Part shown: positions 1 to 11,273 of the stretch, one piece after another
Layout: each line of letters begins with the position of its first letter
Numbering within the stretch: position 1 is the first letter of the stretch
Source of the DNA: Corynespora cassiicola
Lineage: Eukaryota > Ascomycota > Dothideomycetes > Pleosporales > Corynesporascaceae
Length of the DNA stretch: 64,000 bases
Assembly: GCA_022059125.1 (NCBI GenBank)
Contig: JAEUWY010000001.1
Location: forward strand, 558,001 to 622,000
Reading direction: 5' to 3'
Program-made: the position numbers and the translations under genes
The notes under the pieces: generated by a model
What the model saw: only the letters and a program-made list of their open reading frames with translations
Databases searched by the model: none
What the model was told of the DNA's origin: nothing

Positions 1-25
1 GCCAGGCTGGGCTTGCCTTAATTAG

Positions 26-845
26 TTAGTCTGCACTAACGGTACAAGTTGAAAGCTCCACCCAATTCTTAGACCACTTGTAGATATTTGGATCCTTGTC
101 AGCAGAGGGACCACCAACAATAGACTTCAGCACTACGTCAAAACAATGGTCCATATGTGGATTGGTTGTGTATAGCTCGCCAAACTGTTCCCAATTGTCT
201 TTGAACTGTATCAATCTCTTCATCCAAAACGCGCAATGTACGGCGTGATCCACTGGCGCTGAGAGGTAAGGGGGCGCAGGCCTGACTCTTTCAGACATAG
301 CCTCGAAATTAATGGGATGAGACCCTTCATCATCGAATGGTTGCCATGTGCCCATACTCATGTAATACTCTATCGTCGCATAGTCAAGACAAGGTTCTGG
401 GACCCAGGCCTGAGCAAGGGGGTCAAAACTGCATCCGAGAGCTCTTGCTTCAGCTGTAGAGTTTCCGCAGTGAAGTATATGTAATCGTGGCGAGGCTGGT
501 GCACCTATCGAATACTGAAACAGCATTCCCGCAAAGAATATTACGGCATTAGCCACCGTAATAAGCAACAAGTTTCGTACAGAGTATGGCGACTTTGTAG
601 GAGTAGATGTGCGTGGGTGTATCTGTATTACATTAAAATGTGATCATGAGCTCTGAAGTAGTCAGACGCCTTAATCACACTTGCATAGCAGCTATGTGAT
701 GTAGTCGTAAACTTACATCATTGGTAATATTCTCTTTTCCAAGAAGTTGACCACTCTCTTGTGCTTCTTTGCCTTCTGTTTCTCCCTTGCCATAATATTG
801 TCGTAACCTCCATATGGTAGCTCGGGCTGTACGCTTCGCGAACAT
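26..845 (-). CDS. Small membrane protein with paired HC motifs (UstYa/DUF3328-like)
   Basis: Two-exon model: exon 1 at 845-717 and exon 2 at 622-26, joined by a 94-base GTAAGT...CAG intron with a CTGAC branch site; both ends are phase 0 and the product is 240 aa. The long ORF seen alone lacks an ATG, and the spliced model supplies one. After a basic cytoplasmic N-terminus (about residues 1-60) comes one transmembrane segment (LLLITVANAVIFFAGMLF), then an outer domain with LGCSFDPLAQAWVPEPCLD and two histidine-cysteine motifs, HCAFWMKRL and HMDHC. That pattern is known from a large fungal family of type II membrane proteins related in style to UstYa oxidases of peptide clusters. The HC spacing is not the textbook UstYa one, so a catalytic role is a guess. 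No cluster genes are visible beside it, but the window ends here. Confidence 0.7.
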
Positions 846-2044
846 GACTTGGAGCGTTTCCTGCCTCGCTCCTAAACGACAGGTGCTCGCGGGAATATTG
901 ACAATACCTATTCCGAAACCTGATTGCAGAATTATTCCGTCAGTGGCAGGTAGAAAAAAAAGGGGGTAATAGCAGAAGTGGTTATGGGTTGGATAGAACA
1001 ATTAAGAGTTCATGAATAGTTACAAGATCGATTCTTTATGCAAGGTAGGCGTGCAGGGGTTGTTGAATCGTTTCCCTTGCTTTCGATAAATATCCGCTGG
1101 TCCTGCAGCGTGTTGCGACCGTCATCGGACAGATAGCGCCGGAGCTTCCCGTATTGTCCCACCGAAATATCCGCTGTCGCATTTCTGTCAAAGATTTGGC
1201 GAAGCAGACAGTATCACGTGATCTCGGAGATTGTATTTAGGGCCTGTTTAGCAGCTCCAGATTTCAGCTCCGGATTAGATCTAAATTAGATTATTTTTAG
1301 TTCTATTTTATGATATTAAAGCGAATAATTATCGAAAGAGCTACGGGAGTCTTTTTCTCTTAGCTGTGCTAGGCTAAAACTAAACAGTAAATATAAATTA
1401 ATAAAAAAAAACAGAAATAATACTAGTTAAATATTTAATAAAATAGTAAATAAAAATAATAAAAAATAATTAGATTATTAATAAGTAAGTAAGTAATTTC
1501 TATTTTATAAGCTTACTAGCTTACTAGCTTACTAGTTTATAAATTTATAACTATATAAGTTATAAGTTATAGATCGTAAGTCGCAAAAGTAAAAGACAAA
1601 TAATTATAATTAATAAACTAGTAAGATTTTTTTTAATAATTTATTAAGCTGTAAATAGTAATTCTAATATATAAAAATACTATTTACTAAACTAAAACTA
1701 TATGTAATAAATTTTTAACTATAATTTTTAAGTTACAGTTTTTTTAAATTAATAAAAAAGTATTTAATTATAATTAAAATTTAATTTATTATTAATAAGC
1801 TGTTTTACAGAACTAAAATAGTTTATAATTAATTTAGTATAAATAACTATAATAGCTGTAATAGTCTGTAGAGTTTTAATTTTTATAGCTATATTTAATA
1901 TAATTAATATTATTTTAATAACTTTAGTTTATAATAAAAATTTTCTTTTTTTGAAAACTTTAGCTAAAACTTTAACTAAAACTCTAATCAGATTTCTATT
2001 ACTAATAATAAATTTTAATAGTAGTTTAAAAGATAATTGTAGTA
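846..2044. other. Intergenic; transition into AT island
   Basis: Normal-composition DNA to about 1240, then an abrupt change to AT-saturated sequence. At about 1240-1385 lies a dispersed repeat: its 1330-1380 part, read in reverse, resembles 15295-15345 (AGCTAAGAGAAAAAGACTCC against agctgagagaaagggactcc). The differences are mainly C/T and G/A, as RIP would give. No gene is visible. Confidence 0.5.
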
Positions 2045-4130
2045 CAGTAAGGTGACACGAAAAAAAAACTAAAAAAGTTATACTTTTTAAACTCGTATAA
2101 CTCTGTAACTAGACTAGCTATAAAAAAACAAAAATTAATTTTAAAGAGATTTATAAGCTTTTTTTTAGTAATAGTAATAATATATTGTTTATTTAATATC
2201 TATAGCTTACTAATTTAAAGTAAAAGTATAGGTAAAAAAAATGCAAATTTAAAAGCTAATTTTTTTTTCTAGCGTAATATTTTATTTTTTTATTTTATTA
2301 TTACAAGCTTGTAGACTATATAAATATATATATAAATTTTTAGTATAACGTTTTTATCTAAAAAAATAATAATAATAATAGTAGAAAGTTTTTTTTATAA
2401 AAATCAAACTATATAAATATATTAATAATTAATTAAATTATTAATATTTTGTATAATACCTGTTGGCTTTATTAACTGCTTTCTAACGTCTAGATAAAAA
2501 TAATAAAATAATTATCTATTATCTTTTATAGAACTAAATTCTATTTTTTATTTATAGCGTTTATAAATAAAGTATTATTTTTTTATAATTTTTTTAAATT
2601 ATTTTTTAAGACAGTCTAGAAATTTTCTATAGGTGCTAAATCTGGGCTATAAGCTGGAAATTTAAATAATTTAATTTTATTTTTTTTAAAACTATTTTAA
2701 AACTAGTTTAGCTGTATAAATTTTTATTTTATTTTGTTAAAATTTCCAGTCTATAAACTAATTAGTATTTATATTAATTTTATAATTTAATATTTAATTA
2801 AATAAATTTAATTAAATAATAAATTTAATAAAAAAATAAAAAAAGATATATAAACTAACCTGGTTTTATTTGTTTTTTAATAATAAGTTTTAGTACTTTT
2901 TATATATAATCCGTATTATTAAAGTTATTTTTAGAATTAGATGTTTTAATAAATACTAATTCTAATCTTTCTTCTATCTAAATAGCTCTCTATAATAATA
3001 TAATAATATTTTAAGTTATAATTTAATTAGTACTAATTTTTTTAAAAAAGTAATTAAATTAAAAAAATAAAATTAATTCTTAGTTAATTTTCATTTTTTA
3101 AATTTTTTTTTAACTTATAATTTAATTTTATAAAAGCTAATTCAGCTTCTACTCTTTTATTTTTCTTTTTTCTCATATATTTCTGCCTAGAACCTAGGCC
3201 TTTTTCTATTACTAACTTATTTGAAAATAGAATTTTATTTAAATTTATATTTTCTATATTTTTTAAATTTTTTTTTTATATATTCTGAGTTTATTTTTAG
3301 CTTTTTTTTATTTAAATAGAGCTTTTTAGTACTAATATTTATACTATAATTTTCTTCTTTTTAATATCTTTATAAGCTTCTTTTAGAAATTTTTATATTA
3401 TTTTTTAATAATATTTTTTTATTTGTTTTTTTAGAGCTTTTAATTAAATCTTTATTAATAACTTTTTTTCTTTTTTTAATAGTTTACTTTTATCTTTTTT
3501 TAAATCTTTTTTTAAACTATTAAATAAATTTTTTTTTTATTTATTCGTTGTATAGTAGCATAAATACTACTTTTATTTTTATTTAATATATTAGAAATAG
3601 TTGTAATAGATATATTAGCTTTTAATAAAAAATTAACTTTTTCTTTATAGTTTAAGAATTAAGATTCTATCTTGTCGTTATTTAGAAAAAATAGAAATTT
3701 AAATTTCTATTTTTAAAATATTTTTTTATACTAATTTAACTAGTTTATTATAATGTAATTAGTGCTTATATAAGCAAAACTTTATTTTTTAAACTTTATT
3801 TTTTTAATATTTAAATAAATTTCTAGCTTTAGTTTTTTGTTTACGTAATATAGACTAAACCGAATTAAGTTAGCGTAGAATAAAAAGTTTTAATCATTTT
3901 TTAAATAAAAAATAAATTAGCTTTTAAATTTATACTTTTTTTTACTTTAATTTTATATTAATAGTTTAAGCTAAAAATATTATATAGACTATATATTATT
4001 TTTAGAAAAAAAAAACCTTAAAATCTTTTTAAAATTAATTTTTTTTGATTTTAATAGCTAGTCTAGTTACAAAGTTATACTAGTTTAAAAAGTATAATTT
4101 TTTCGGTTTTTTTTTCGTGTTACCTCTCTG
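2045..4130 (-). mobile_element. RIP-inactivated Tc1/mariner element, copy A
   Basis: A 2086-bp element flanked by TA at 2043-2044 and 4131-4132. Its ends are inverted repeats of roughly 90 bases or more: CAGTAAGGTGACACG on the left, CAGAGAGGTAACACG as reverse complement on the right. On the minus strand the relic of the transposase C-terminus still reads YSPDLAPIEN followed by F and then a stop where W is expected. It is a diverged, heavily mutated relative of the better-preserved copy at 32433-34548. It cannot encode a transposase. Confidence 0.8.
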
Positions 4131-4472
4131 TAGTAATTTATATATTATATATATTTTATATTTAAGTAACAGCTAACGTATAATACTAATTATAAAATTA
4201 GAGTAGTTATAAAAAATTATATTTATAAGTAACTTTTAACGTCAATTATTTTTTTTAACTATATTTAATTAATTATATTTTTTTTCTAAGATTTTACTAT
4301 AAATAAAGTATATATTAATCTAATTATTTTTTCAAGTATTTACTATAACTATAAACTATATTATATATAGCTATAGCTTATATAAAGCTCTACTATAATA
4401 CTAATATAACTATTTAAAAAGTTATAATATAAAAAATAAGTAAGTAGATTAAATAAGCAAGCAGATTATTTA

Positions 4473-6152
4473 ATATATATAATAAGTAAATAAAATAAAT
4501 AAGTAAGTAAGACAGCTTTACCGCGCGTCGTGTATATAAATAACTCTAATAAATTATTATTAAAATATTCCGCTCTTTACGTACGTATAAATAATATATT
4601 TAAATAAGTAGTATATACTATATTTAAGTAGTATACGTTTTTAAAGTTAAGTATACGCTATATAAACTTTACTTTATAACGCTTTTTTCTAAATTTACTC
4701 TACTACTATACTGTTCTATACTATTTTTTAGCTTTTTTAAATAGTTAATATTTTTTTTTCTGTTATAGTTATATAACGTACTATCTACTTACGTTTTTAA
4801 TATATATTTTTAACTTAAAATACAGTATTTTTAATTTTAAAAATTACTTTTTTATATATAACTTTTTTTAAGTTTTTTAATAACTGTTAAAATATATAAT
4901 TTATTTATAACTAAAAAAAATTTATACTAAATTTTTATTACTTTTAAATATACTTTATTTAACGCTTTATTTTAATAAAAGTATAAAGTGTTTTTAAGTT
5001 CTACTTAGATTTTTCTATATATATAAAACTAGTTTAGTAGCTTGAAAACTACTTTAAATATTTTTTATTATAATAACTATTATATACGCCGTATAGTATA
5101 CTTTAAAAAACTTTTTTTTTATAATATAGTTTATACTAAGCTTTTTTTTTTTAATATAATATTTTCAAAAAGCAAAAATAGCTTATATTTAGTAGCTAAA
5201 ATAAATAAATAAATAAATAAAAAATAAAAATACTGTTCTATTTACAGAACTTTTAAAACTAACTAAAATAGTAGTTTTTATATACTTATTAAAATATTTT
5301 ATTTATTTATATCTAATTTAGTTATCTGTTTAGCCGTTTTTACTAATTAAAATTATTTAGTTATATAATAAAGTATAGTTTATATACTAAATTATTTAGT
5401 AAAGTTTTACTATAAAAATAATAAAAAATAAAAAATTTTATTTTTAAGTATTAATTTAATATATAATAGTAATTTATTCGCAGTTTTTAAGCTAAATAGT
5501 TTTTATATAATTTTTTTATTTTACTTTTATAATAATATTTATTTAAAAACTAGTTTTATTAAAATTATATATATTATTTTTAAGTATTTTATACTTCGCG
5601 ATTATATTTTATATAAGATTAAACTATATTTAAATAATAGTAAAATTTTTGTATACTACTTACTAGTAGTTATATTTATAATTATAAATTATAAAAAGTA
5701 TTTTTTAGTAATTAATAAAGTTTTTATTTTTTTTTTAGTTAATAATTAAAAGTTAAAAATTATTACGCGTCTAAAAAATAAAATTAGTAGTTTTTTATAT
5801 AATTAAAATTTTAAAAAAATAATTTTACGTAATAAAATTAAAAATATACTAAAAAAAAAATTTTAGTAGCTGTAAGTTTACACATTACTAAATAAAAATT
5901 ATATTTTAAAAAAAATATTATAATAGCAGCGTATAAAAGTTATATAAAATATATTATACAATTAAGTTGCTTAATAAAAGCTTTTAAATAAATTTAAATT
6001 ATATACTTAAACAGCTAAAGTAAATCTGTTTTTTTTTTATAAACTAAAAAAATAAAAATATATTATATTATTATAGTTAAAAGGTGTTTATACGCGATGT
6101 GCGGTAGAGCTGTTTTATCTACTTATTAATTTTATTCGCTTACTAAACACGT
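4473..6152. mobile_element. Degenerate TIR element with TA target duplication, copy A
   Basis: About 1.68 kb flanked by TA (4471-4472 and 6153-6154). The ends are imperfect inverted repeats of about 65 bases that share a GC-bearing core: ctttaccgcgcgtcgtgtata on the left and the complement of tatacgcgatgtgcggtagag on the right. Interior sequence matches 29645-31500 over most of its length (for example the ataaagtgtttttaa block near 4985 and 30187). No coding frame survives. TA duplication, size and TIR length fit a Tc1-mariner/pogo (Fot1-like) element; the class is inferred from these alone. Confidence 0.6.
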
Positions 6153-6922
6153 TAATACTAAACTTTTAGATAAAATTTTAAAGCTTAATAACTTTCTAAT
6201 TATAATAGTTATTAAAATAAAAACTTAATATTTATAAAGCTAAAGTTTATAGTTTTTTATAATTATAGAAGTTTTATTTATAAGTTTATTAATAAAAAAG
6301 CTATTTAATTTTAAAGTTTATATAAAGTAATATTAGTTTAGTTAATATAATAACTTTTAAACAGCTTTAATAAATTAGAATATCTTTTTATAAATTAAAT
6401 AAATATGTTAGTATATTAAATTTATTATTATAGTATATAGTACTTATTTTAGTATAGTTTATTTTAATATTAATTATTATAAAATATTTTTATTCTAATA
6501 TTACTTTATATTTATTAGTTTATAATAAGCTTAAAATTATTTAAAAAGCTACTATTATTTAAAAGTTTAATTATATAAACTATTTTTAAGTAATATATTA
6601 AGCTAAACTAAATAAACTATACTAAAATAAGTACTATATACTAAAATAATATATTTAATATATCAATTTCTATTTATTTAATTTATAAAAAGAATATTAT
6701 AATCTATTATAGTAATTTTAAAGCTATTATACTAACTAAACTAATACTATTTTATATAAACTTTAAAGTTTTATAGTTTTTTTATTAGTAAATTTATAAA
6801 TAAATATCTTTTTATAAAAAGCTTTAAGCTTTTATTTTATAAATATTAAAGTTATTTTTTAATTACTATTATAGTTAAAAAGTTATTAAACTTTAAAGTT
6901 TTATATAAATGCTTGGTATTAA
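6152..6922. repeat. Fold-back (long inverted repeat) element
   Basis: About 770 bp consisting of two inverted arms, roughly 6152-6470 and 6605-6922, around a loop of about 135 bases. The outer ends read TTAATACTAAAC on the left and, reverse-complemented, TTAATACCAAGC on the right. Inner matches include agtatatagtacttatttta in both arms. The element abuts the TIR element on its left and the 17-bp tandem repeat on its right. No ORF. It could be a MITE or foldback transposon, or an inverted duplication. Confidence 0.7.
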
Positions 6923-6924
6923 GT

Positions 6925-6975
6925 GCGCGACTCGCTTGTCCGCGCGACTCGCTTGTCCGCGCGACTCGCTTATCC
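6925..6975. repeat. Three tandem copies of a 17-bp GC-rich unit
   Basis: The unit is gcgcgactcgcttgtcc; copies one and two (6925-6941, 6942-6958) are identical and copy three (6959-6975) differs by one G-to-A. It sits exactly at the outer edge of the fold-back element, where composition returns to normal. Confidence 0.9.
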
Positions 6976-7304
6976 TTTACGTTATTCAGAACTCCATTAT
7001 CATGAAAGTGGCCTACGAGAATAGTCGCGGACGGCACCACAAAGACATTCAAACCACTGTTGTAGCTGGAGACGCAAAATTAGCAATCCATCGGGAGCTT
7101 ACTAAAGATTGTAGAAAGCAAGTTCCATAGATGTGGGCAGAAATTGAGAGGCATCAACAGGGACTGTTTAGAGAATGCGAGGTGTACGAAGTTTCTTGTT
7201 CTTCTTAACTCCAGTAGTTTTCATACTTGCTGACTTTCCACTATCTAATCAAGCCCAAATGCATCTCCCGTGGCGGAGGGGTTGCACTGCAGATTTTTTA
7301 GTAG

Positions 7305-8839
7305 CACGAAGTGGTTCACCAGGCAGATGAGCTTCCGTTGTGCCACCTCAGAGAGGCAGCAGGAAGATATAAGCATGCAATCAGCCCAGAGAATCCATTC
7401 AACGAGCTTGGTTTCGATGGAGCTACCTCCCATCTGGGCTGGGCGTGTCCATCGACGTGGCCAGAGATTCAGGTCTCACTCGAAAGAGCCTTGAATACAA
7501 GTGGTCTGGATTGGAAACAATATATCATCCGGGTAGGAACAAGCGGATGGGGCTTCTTGATAGAGGCCCTCCGTGATCTGATGCCATTGAGCCAAGGAGG
7601 CGCGATGTCCCACACATGCCAGAGCCTCGATCCACAAGCCCTTCAAAACATCTTCCTGTCTATTGAAGACCTCTCCATGACGCTTTGTATTGGAATCAGC
7701 CAGTCGGGTAAGACACCCGAGACTGTCACACTCATGCATACTCTCAGAGAGCGCTTCGATCATGCCGGGCTAGACTACCGAAAACACCTACTCTGGCTTG
7801 CCGACCCGAGCAGCGACTCCGTAGTCCAGTCAATCAGGTCACATGATTGGCAGCACGTCAACATCGTACCGCTGACGATCCACAACAACTCCAGCATTAG
7901 CGCACTCTTTTGCGCACCGCACTCTATGGTCATGTTCCTGTTACTGTTTCTTCTGCTGCGAAAGAACTGGCAAGAAAGGCGGTTTCTCCATCAAGAGTAT
8001 CTCGCATGTCTAGGCGAAGTTCTCGGTGGGATCTTGCGCGACGCATACGCTGTCGCCACAAATGGTCATCAGCGTATCCGACTAGATCTAGACGAGAGAA
8101 TTGCCCAGCCTATGACCAGGCTGGCCATTCAGCTTGTAGAACAGGCGCTAGGATCAAAGCAAGTTGGCTTCAACCCTCGGGTTCGCGTGGCGCCTCGTGG
8201 CACGAAGCAGTGACGGGCTTCGAACAAGTCGTGGTGTCCCTGCAGATGCCGGCCGAATCCTACGCAGTGATGAAAGCAATGCTGACTATGGATGCGCTTT
8301 CTGTTTTTGTTTCCTCTGTGACGTATCACAGGAGAATGGAGTTCGTCACCCATCCTAAAGTGAACCTATACAAACGCAGGGCTGCAAAGTTAATGACGGT
8401 AAACCGAGATGGTGAGTACAGAGGTATGGATCCCAGATCCATCCTCCACAACGACTTTCCCATGTACTTGAAGAGAAATCCTCAAACACGCTTCGTCGAA
8501 GTCCTTTGCTACGGAAGAAGCCCCTTCGCTTACCACGAGGAAGTGAAGGCAAAGTTGATCACTGGTTTCTCCAAGGTAATCCAAGCTGTCGACATTGAGG
8601 TCTTCCAAGGTGAGGAATGGAACCATTCAAAATATTAAGCTGCGGTACAGAGAGAGGACACAGGTTTTGTGATTGTGGTGCTGGAAGACTACCTTCGCAA
8701 GGTAGAGGGCATTTCAAAGCAGACCATTTGCGGCAATATCCGCCTGCTTCAGGCAATTGCCCGTGCAACATACGAGACACTTTACCCCAAAGCGTTTCTC
8801 CTACGGGTTAGAGATGAGTTTCTGAAAGCTATATCCTAG
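7305..8839 (+). pseudogene. Broken SIS-domain / phosphoglucose-isomerase-like gene
   Basis: The first readable block (about 7305-8210) has VGTSGWGFLIEALRDLM and then LSMTLCIGISQSGKTPETV, the phosphosugar-binding SIS motif of glucose-6-phosphate isomerases. Frame changes at about 8205-8214, after which coding continues (TGFEQVVVSLQM...). At 8636-8638 a TAA interrupts the same frame, and the reading resumes as AVQREDTGFVIVVLEDYLRK and ends with TAG at 8837. TAA in place of CAA (CpA to TpA) is a RIP-type change. The 5' end is missing: two TAG codons (7299-7304) lie just upstream in frame. An intron hiding the TAA (8610-8654) is possible but does not repair the frameshift. The gene stands next to island A, so truncation by repeats and RIP leakage is likely. 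The natural substrate is unknown. Confidence 0.65.
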
Positions 8840-9572
8840 AAGAATCTAGTTGATCGTACACGTAGCCGAATGGGTTCACGTCTATAGACCATGTTGTGAA
8901 ATAGAATTCACAATCTGCAGACCAGCCTTTACATATTTTGATTTCTTCTCTAGTTATAGTCGCTAATTAGACGCACAGTATTATCTGCTTGGAGTCCGCT
9001 CGCTTGCCCTTCTAATACAGCAACCACTAACTACTGCGGCCGTGCGGCACGGTAGCATCCATCTCCCGGACTAAGTGGATCTTGCTCTGCGGTTCAGTTG
9101 TGGCGCTTCTGTTGGCCAGGCGAAGCAGAGGCCATGGTCCATGGGTTTTGCGTATACGCGCATGTCGAGCAGGTCTTCGTAAGGATGGCGAAGGGGACGG
9201 GGGCGACATGGGGGCTGTTTTGGCCGGCAGAGCGCGAGGTGGGGATCTTGAGCGGGTGGACAAGTCGCGTAGCGCAGCGGACAAGTATAGCCACGGCGGG
9301 AGAGAAGGGGCACAGGCGAGCGGTGGAATTCGAGGCCGACGTGGACAGGATGCTAGGGGGCCAGGCTCTGGTTGATGGCGACGCACACGGGCGCGGCGCT
9401 GGCAGCAATCACCCTGCCATGGCGGTGAACTGCTGGCGGGCATAAAACACGCGCCGGCCATGGCCAGCCATCTTCCCTTCGCCTCCACACCTTGTCTACC
9501 GCCCGCATCATTCGCCGGCGCCTTGCCCTGCTGCAGTCCTCGGCCATCACTAAGCCCCGTCGGCACGACAAC
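8840..9572. other. Intergenic, GC-rich right half
   Basis: 8840-9040 is ordinary spacer. 9040-9572 is markedly GC-rich and open in several frames on both strands, as chance allows in such sequence. I recognise no protein in any of them. It may be the upstream part of the bacterial-type segment that contains the HAD pseudogene. Confidence 0.3.
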
Positions 9573-10324
9573 ATGATTTCCCTCGTCGCGTTCGACCTCG
9601 ACGGCACCCTTGCCTTGAGCAAGCAGCCGCTCCTCGATTTTATGGGAGAGGCGCTGGCCGACTTGCTCCATATCGCACATGTCGCCGTCATCTCCAGCGA
9701 GGATTGGCCGCAGTTCGAGAAGCAGATTGTGTTGCAGCTACCAGCACAGGCGGACCGCTCCAAGCTATGGCTCCTCTGCCGACAACCGGCACCAAACTCT
9801 ATACAGGCAAGGAGGGCCAATGGGGCCGCGTCTGTGCCAACCTCTCCAACAACTCCGACAAGGAGCGCATCCTCGAGGCCTTTGACCTCTCGCTCGAGAA
9901 GACCGACTTCAAGCCCGAGAAGACGTGGGGGAACCGCATCGAAGACCGCGGCAGTCAGATTACCTTCTCCGCTCTGGGCCAGGAAGCCCCGATACATTAA
10001 AAGGAGCACTGGGACCCCGACTTTGCCAAACACAAGGTGATACAACAAGACCTCATGCAGCGACTGCCGGAAATGTCCATCAACATGGACGGGGCCATCT
10101 CCATCGACATCACCCAAAAGGGGGTCGACAAGGCGTACAGCCTGAAGAGGCTGGGCGACCAGAGTGGCATCCCCCTCGAAGAGATGAATTTCATCGGGGA
10201 CGCTATCTTCCCCGGTGGCAATGACTATCCCGCTCATCAATTGGGCTTGAAGACCGTCAAGGTGAAGGACCCGGATGGCACGCTGGCTGCGATTGCTGGC
10301 ATTCACGCTTCTCTCGGTGAGTAG
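9573..10324 (+). pseudogene. Bacterial-type HAD-IIB hydrolase, frameshifted
   Basis: Reading starts at ATG 9573 with VAFDLDGTLALSKQPL, the DxDGT nucleophile motif of HAD phosphatases, then VISSEDWPQFEKQ. After a one-base frameshift near 9774 it continues GTKLYTGKEGQWGRV, IEDRGSQITFSALGQEAP, a TAA at 9998-10000, then WDPDFAK, SIDITQKGVDKAYSL and MNFIGDAIFPGGNDYPAH, ending at TAG 10322-10324. The order and wording match bacterial HAD-IIB proteins annotated as phosphomannomutase-like, about 245 aa. There is no intron, and GC content is higher than in neighbouring genes. Two lesions make it a pseudogene unless the assembly is wrong. Transfer from a bacterium is an inference from the sequence style; fungal relatives may exist. 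Confidence 0.7.
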
Positions 10325-10625
10325 GCTCAGGTCGAGAAGATGCCTGAACACAGGGACTGAGATGGACATTTAGTCTGGGAGAAAATTCTTATATTTCGTG
10401 TCGCACATTACGGTCTGGTGATCAATGTGGAGCGCCGGCCCAGCACTAGATCTACTACAAGGCGTGGTCCTTATATACTAGATGGAATACGAGCGCATTA
10501 GCCGAGGCATAGAACATCATCACAACTTCCTCGTAACCAGTAAAACCCCATATAAAATCCGCCTATCTTTGGAATTAAGCATGTCAGCAGATGCAAACAT
10601 GAGGTTTTTAAACCCTCCTTAATGT

Positions 10626-10802
10626 CGCCTTACATATCAAGAACGCTCTAGAATCCATGCTCTACGTCACAAGGCTGCCTGGAATGTCTCTAGAATATTA
10701 ACAGAGATTAGGGTATCCAAGTCTGCTAAAGCCGCCGTTGCTAAAAAAGAACTTATTACTTTAAAAAGCTATCTAGCTATCATTTTATACTCGCAACTCT
10801 AA
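10626..10802 (+). pseudogene. Transposase N-terminal fragment (Tc1-like helix-turn-helix)
   Basis: An open frame of 58 codons without an ATG reads RLTYQERSRIHALRHKAAW then NVSRILTEIRVSKSAKA. The pattern (ALRHKAGW...ISRELxIxxST) is the DNA-binding helix region of fungal Tc1/mariner transposases. Nothing recognisable follows; the rest is lost. Surrounding 10325-11273 holds no gene and, besides this fragment, presumably the promoter of the next gene. Confidence 0.45.
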
Positions 10803-11273
10803 TAAGATAAAAGCTTCTAAGAGACAGTAAAATTTAGTCCGAAAATATAGCACGGGCCGAATTGACCTATATGATTCCTGTAAGAAGTAATTGGCCGGTA
10901 GAGTCGTTTCAGTCTAACGATCGAGATTCGGAACACGACGAACAAATGGCGCAACAAAATTAGATATCAGTATAGCGTACTCGGAACACAGTGTTCCGGT
11001 CATGCATCTCGAGTTAATTTGATGCCTGTCGCGCTTGGGGATGATGCCGCCACGTTCAGAGTGGCCCTTCAGTCAATCGGAGGTGGAACTCATTTGAAAG
11101 GGTGGAATGCTAGTGGAATAAGAGGGCCCAAGACGAATATCAATCGCTTTTGCAGTCAAAAGACTCTTTTCACTTCCTAAGCATCAATCTTCGACGTATA
11201 TACAACACTAGTTGCGCATTTCCATCACCCTTGAATTGACCGACAGAAAGAGCTGGGGAACAATCTTGTTACA

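Larger units (their letters stand above)
1240..6922. repeat. AT-saturated RIP island A
   Basis: About 5.7 kb dominated by A/T and TpA steps, with no ORF of note in any frame. The island is made of recognisable dead elements: a Tc1 element (2045-4130), a TIR element (4473-6152) and a fold-back element (6152-6922). Homologous copies of the first two occur in island B, and they differ mostly by C/T and G/A, which is the signature of repeat-induced point mutation. Both edges are sharp. CpG-containing words survive almost only in the TIR ends (taccgcgcgtcg). Confidence 0.85.

Noticed and set aside
9027..9680. Several overlapping frames on both strands upstream of the HAD gene
   Set aside because: GC-rich composition leaves all frames open; no motif, and proline/arginine-rich wording is typical of shadow frames.
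9353..10369. 338-codon open frame on the minus strand
   Set aside because: It is antisense to the HAD-IIB gene in GC-rich DNA; the plus strand carries clear family motifs and this frame none.
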